Shown here: piece by piece, positions 60,915 through 64,000 of the stretch | Position numbering within the stretch: the first letter of the stretch is position 1 | Layout of the letters: every line of letters starts with the position of its first letter | Assembly: GCA_018873245.2 (NCBI GenBank) | Contig: JAEMBT020000003.1 | Coordinates: 11,997,843 to 12,061,842 of the forward strand | Source of the DNA: Archegozetes longisetosus | Taxonomy: Eukaryota > Arthropoda > Arachnida > Sarcoptiformes > Trhypochthoniidae | Direction of reading: 5' to 3' | DNA: 64,000 bases | The notes under the pieces: generated by a model | What the model was told of the DNA's origin: nothing | The model's input: only the letters and a program-made list of their open reading frames with translations | Database searches by the model: none | Position numbers and translations under genes: made by a program

Positions 60915-61035
60915 GTTCGTGTTCAGTTTGTTTTGTTCGCGCCCAATTTTCATAGGTATTAAAGAGTGATGTGTTTCACTTGTGAACGCAGTATAATGTG
61001 CCAGACCATCACCCTAACCTAACCTAACTACCCAA
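60915..61035 (+). repeat. interspersed repeat ending in telomere-like CCTAA units, copy 2
   Basis: Contains CACCCTAACCTAACCTAACT, three CCTAA units, preceded by about 100 bases alignable with the copy at 40255-40376. Same orientation as copy 1. Confidence 0.65.
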
Positions 61036-61220
61036 CTTAGTGGTGTAGTAAGACTGATATTGCCTGTAGACGGCTCAATGCTATTTAAAGCCAATCCTAT
61101 AAAATAAAGATTCAATGAACTACATAACACTTTATTACCTATGAAAACTCTGCAGTGCCAAGTTATTATTAATAACAAGGAAGATCCTCCGGTGTTAGGG
61201 TATCAGGTGTCATATAACTT

Positions 61221-62008
61221 AAATGTTATTATAACAGCAAAATTGTAAAAGCGCACAAATTAGCTTCTAATGACTATCTAATTACTCGAACCGTCCTTTA
61301 AAACCTAGGGTTTCCTAGACGGCTATTTGTGCTTACTAGTATATGCTAACAGTTGCGCTTACATTTCGTCATGTCAGTGCTATAATGGTCTAACTCAGGA
61401 AAGTATTTTTCGAAGAAATTCGAGCTTAAAGTTTAGAATCGTAATTCGAAGACACTAACAGCTGTACTCGAGTAATTATAGATATTTATTTCAAAAGTGG
61501 TATTAACTCATTTTATCAAAATTTTCGAGTTAAGCGCACTATAGCACTGAGGTGACGATTTGTTAAGAGTTAACTCTCAAATTGTTCTAAAAATAATTTT
61601 ATTCTAGTCTTAAAGTTGATTCCAACTTTTGTCTCTGTCAAGTATTATACTAGATATTAACTCAACATGAATTTATGTCATATAAATCCTTGCTATTAAA
61701 CACTAGTCGAAAGTCCGTTAATAGATCAAATGACTCTACTATTTACGTTAGAAATTTGATGCCCGTTCACTATTAGATATTCAGGTTATAGATCATCAAA
61801 ACAATTACCTGTCGAAAAGTTGAATATCTAATAGTAAGGGGACAATTTAGAAGTTAACTCGCAACTATCGTAAGCGCAACTTTTAACGCACTTGTAAGCA
61901 AAAATAGACATTTAGGGAGTCTTAGATTTTGCCGAACAGTACAAGTAATTTGATAACCATTAACAGCTAATTTGTGTTTTTACAGTGTTGTCGTTAAAAT
62001 AAACATTT
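61221..62008. mobile_element. foldback element, about 0.8 kb
   Basis: Outer inverted arms of about 130-140 bases (61221-61360 and 61873-62008) share ACAAATTAGCT, TTGCTTACAAGT-like and GTTGCGCTTAC blocks. Around the centre (61765-61832) a second inverted pair, TATTAGATATTCA and its complement, closes the structure. The left arm is longer than the right, suggesting an insertion in it or a deletion opposite. No coding capacity. A target duplication was not resolved. Confidence 0.65.
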
Positions 62009-62190
62009 TAGTTATACAGGGTGAGCATTTTAAAACCAAACCCAATCGAGTATCAAGACATGTTTTACTCATACTTTCTAAAGATAGGATTTATCAGAAA
62101 AGTTTAATATTAGTACAGACCTAATTTAAACTTTTATTAAACATAAATCTAAGATAAAAATGAATAAAAACAAAAATGATGTTCATAATA

Positions 62191-63098
62191 GTCGAACGGA
62201 TTGAGATGTACTAAATGGTCGGAGTACCCATAATAATCGGAAGAGGAGCCGAATTGATAGCACTCAACGAGACAAATAGATTGATGCAAGAATCGTTATG
62301 CTACACCTACTGGTTGAAGAGATACGCCCCTCTTTATATAAAAGCTGGGTGAGTCCGGGCTAATAGGCCTAAGGGGGCTTACGACTCCTACCCCCAAGTG
62401 TGACATCATTCGATTCAGTTCATCGAGCTGAACGTTTTGATACCACACTTGACCACTTGTAACCCGAACCTGACTACTTCTAGCCACCCAGACCTAACTC
62501 CCTCAAAAATGCATGAACCTGGTTTTATCAAGTTGTAAACCAAATCAAACCTGATTTAAACTAAGGTACAATAGGTTAGGTCGCGACGCAATCTAACCTA
62601 TTCTCCCTTAGTTTATATAAGGCTTGTTTGGGTTACGATTCGAGAAATCCAGGTTTATTCATTACGAGGCATTAAACCAAACAAAGATGGATATCTCGAG
62701 AACTAAATGTGATAATTAATCAAGTAGGGTATCAAAATGCTCAGTTCGATATCATGAGTCTAATGGAATATCACTTGTCGGAGTCGGTCATTCTCGTCGG
62801 GAGTTGGCCAGAAATGATCAGGTTGGGGTCGTAAATGGTCAAGTGTGGTATCAGAATGTTCAACTCGACGAACAGAATCCAATGATATATTACGCTTAGG
62901 GGTGGGGATTCGAGAACCCCTTTAGACTCATTAGTCCGGATTCAGCCAGTTTCTACATTTAAAGGGGCGTATCTTTTCAACCATTGGACGTAGCTTAACG
63001 ATTCTTAGATGAATCGATTTATCTCGTTGAGTACTATGAATTTGGTTCTTCCGATTTTTGTGGCAACCGATCGTTTAGTACCTCTCAACCGGCTAACG
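62191..63098. mobile_element. long palindromic (foldback) element with repeated internal motif
   Basis: A roughly 900-bp imperfect palindrome centred near 62,585, where AATAGGTTAG pairs with CTAACCTATT around a short G/C-rich loop. Left-arm and right-arm segments match over long stretches, such as GAGGGGCGTATCTCTTCAAC against AGGGGCGTATCTTTTCAACC. A motif reading GTGTGGTATCARAAYGTTCA occurs inverted near 62,435 and directly at about 62,724 and 62,843. Several arm stretches read open when translated (VWYQNVQLDE, SPDSPSFYI), which may be a relic of a coding origin. Confidence 0.7.
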
Positions 63099-63212
63099 CA
63101 CTGTGTGGTTATTGTTACCACTTTAGCTGAAGAAGTGCCACACAAAGAAGTGGGTTTAAAAGCTTAAACAAATAAGCATGAAACTCCACAGAAATACTAG
63201 CAAAGCCAATAT

Positions 63213-63278
63213 AAACATGGTTTCATTATCATTATCTTCGAACATAAATCAGTTGATGGTGATTATGAAATCATGTTT
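63213..63278. repeat. small inverted repeat
   Basis: AAACATGGTTTCATTATCAT pairs, with a few mismatches, with GGTGATTATGAAATCATGTTT-like sequence on the other side of an 18-base loop. Confidence 0.6.
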
Positions 63279-63349
63279 ACACTAATTGTCCACAAACATC
63301 GAATAATATGAAAAACAATTCTCAAGACGCTCCTACTTTTAACCATGTC

Positions 63350-63905
63350 TAAGTGTAGAATTCGATCACACGTAAAATTCGATATTATGTCGAATTCGAC
63401 ATAAAATCGACTTCAATACATTATCAAACACGATATAATTCGACATCGATCGTGATCGAATTCTATATATAATAAAATTTGACATGCTGAATGTCGAATT
63501 CGATCAAATCTAGAATAATTCTATATGTTGAATTCCAGTAGATGTCTAATTCTGTTATATGTCGAATTGAATCACCTATAAAATTTTATTTTATGTAGAA
63601 TTCGGCACATTATAGAATATTCGACATATAATCGAATTCGACAATGAGCATATGTCAAATTCTATCATATATAGAGTTCGTTTACATGAAGAATATAACT
63701 AAATGTCTAATTCGATGTCAAATTATATCATATTTGATAATATATTGCAGCTGATTTTATATTGAATTTGATCACATGTAGAATTCGGCACGTAACAAAA
63801 TTTTTGAGATACGATCGAATTCTATATGTGATCGAATTCGACACATAGAGTTCGACTATATATGGAATTCGATAACATGTAGAATTTTATAAGTCGAATA
63901 TATAA
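63350..63905. repeat. degenerate array of GAATTC/TCGAATTCGA palindromes
   Basis: About 550 bases dominated by short dyads of the form TCGAATTCGACATAT and variants (GAATTCGATCAC, GAATTCGACATA), spaced roughly 20-30 bases apart in alternating orientation. Unit length is irregular, so this is a diverged satellite-like array rather than a clean tandem repeat. Confidence 0.8.
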
Positions 63906-63934
63906 ATATATATGTTATGACCAAAGTCGGAAAT

Positions 63935-63976
63935 CATGGAATGCTGGCACTAGATATTGAATGCCGGCATTCCATG
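63935..63976. repeat. hairpin-forming inverted repeat at window edge
   Basis: CATGGAATGCTGGCA and TGCCGGCATTCCATG form a stem with one mismatch around a 12-base loop. It may be the start of another element running off the window. Confidence 0.75.
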
Positions 63977-64000
63977 GGTCAGTTGTAGAAAGTCGGAAAA

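Noticed and set aside
62296-62487. 63-codon minus-strand ORF as a gene
   Set aside because: Lies in one arm of the long palindrome and is repeated, with stops, in the other arm; treated as repeat.

Overview
The window looks like AT-rich arthropod nuclear DNA, with introns of about 50-300 bp plus a few of 0.7-1.6 kb, all GT-AG, and class II transposon debris. Chelicerate (mite-like) ancestry is plausible from gene content (CBM14 protein, large GMC oxidoreductase, CCTAA telomere-type repeats), but that is inference and the species was not identified. No gene here is bacterial or viral.

Layout. 1-19 kb: no recognisable gene. It holds a cluster of seven (GA)n/(CT)n microsatellites between 5.06 and 17.1 kb and one TA-flanked MITE. 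19.34-20.90 kb: an internally deleted PIF/Harbinger transposon with Myb-like and nuclease fragments. 22.8-38.9 kb: three conserved housekeeping genes, all on the minus strand. They are the corepressor scaffold Sin3A (14 exons, 1566 codons, every junction in phase), NAC-alpha (3 exons, 225 aa) and the ciliary leucine-rich repeat protein CFAP410/C21orf2 (5 exons, 354 aa; its first and last exons are very short and were found by hand). 40.3 kb: a telomere-like CCTAA repeat.

41.8-47.5 kb: small secreted-protein genes and transposon remnants. These are a one-domain chitin-binding (CBM14) protein with a TATA/Inr promoter, a decayed tandem copy of it, a cysteine-rich exon, a Gly/Cys-rich secreted peptide, a hAT remnant, and a 1.13 kb element with 177-bp inverted repeats and a helix-turn-helix ORF. 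49.1-58.9 kb: a plus-strand redox cluster. It contains a catalase with an N-terminal signal peptide, a 91-aa unknown ORF and a five-exon GMC oxidoreductase with one frameshift. A secreted H2O2-degrading enzyme beside a probably secreted, potentially H2O2-producing flavoenzyme is the most interesting functional pairing, but the coupling is inference.

59.5-64 kb: dense repeats. They include a TTAA-flanked palindromic MITE, a Tc/mariner-type transposase fragment, a second telomere-like repeat, two long foldback structures (about 0.8 and 0.9 kb) and a degenerate array of GAATTC-rich palindromes. I found no convincing undescribed multi-gene system. The most unusual items are the internally deleted Harbinger, the near-perfect foldback MITE inside the catalase intron, the foldback elements at the right edge, and the apparent birth of a GA microsatellite at a MITE terminus.
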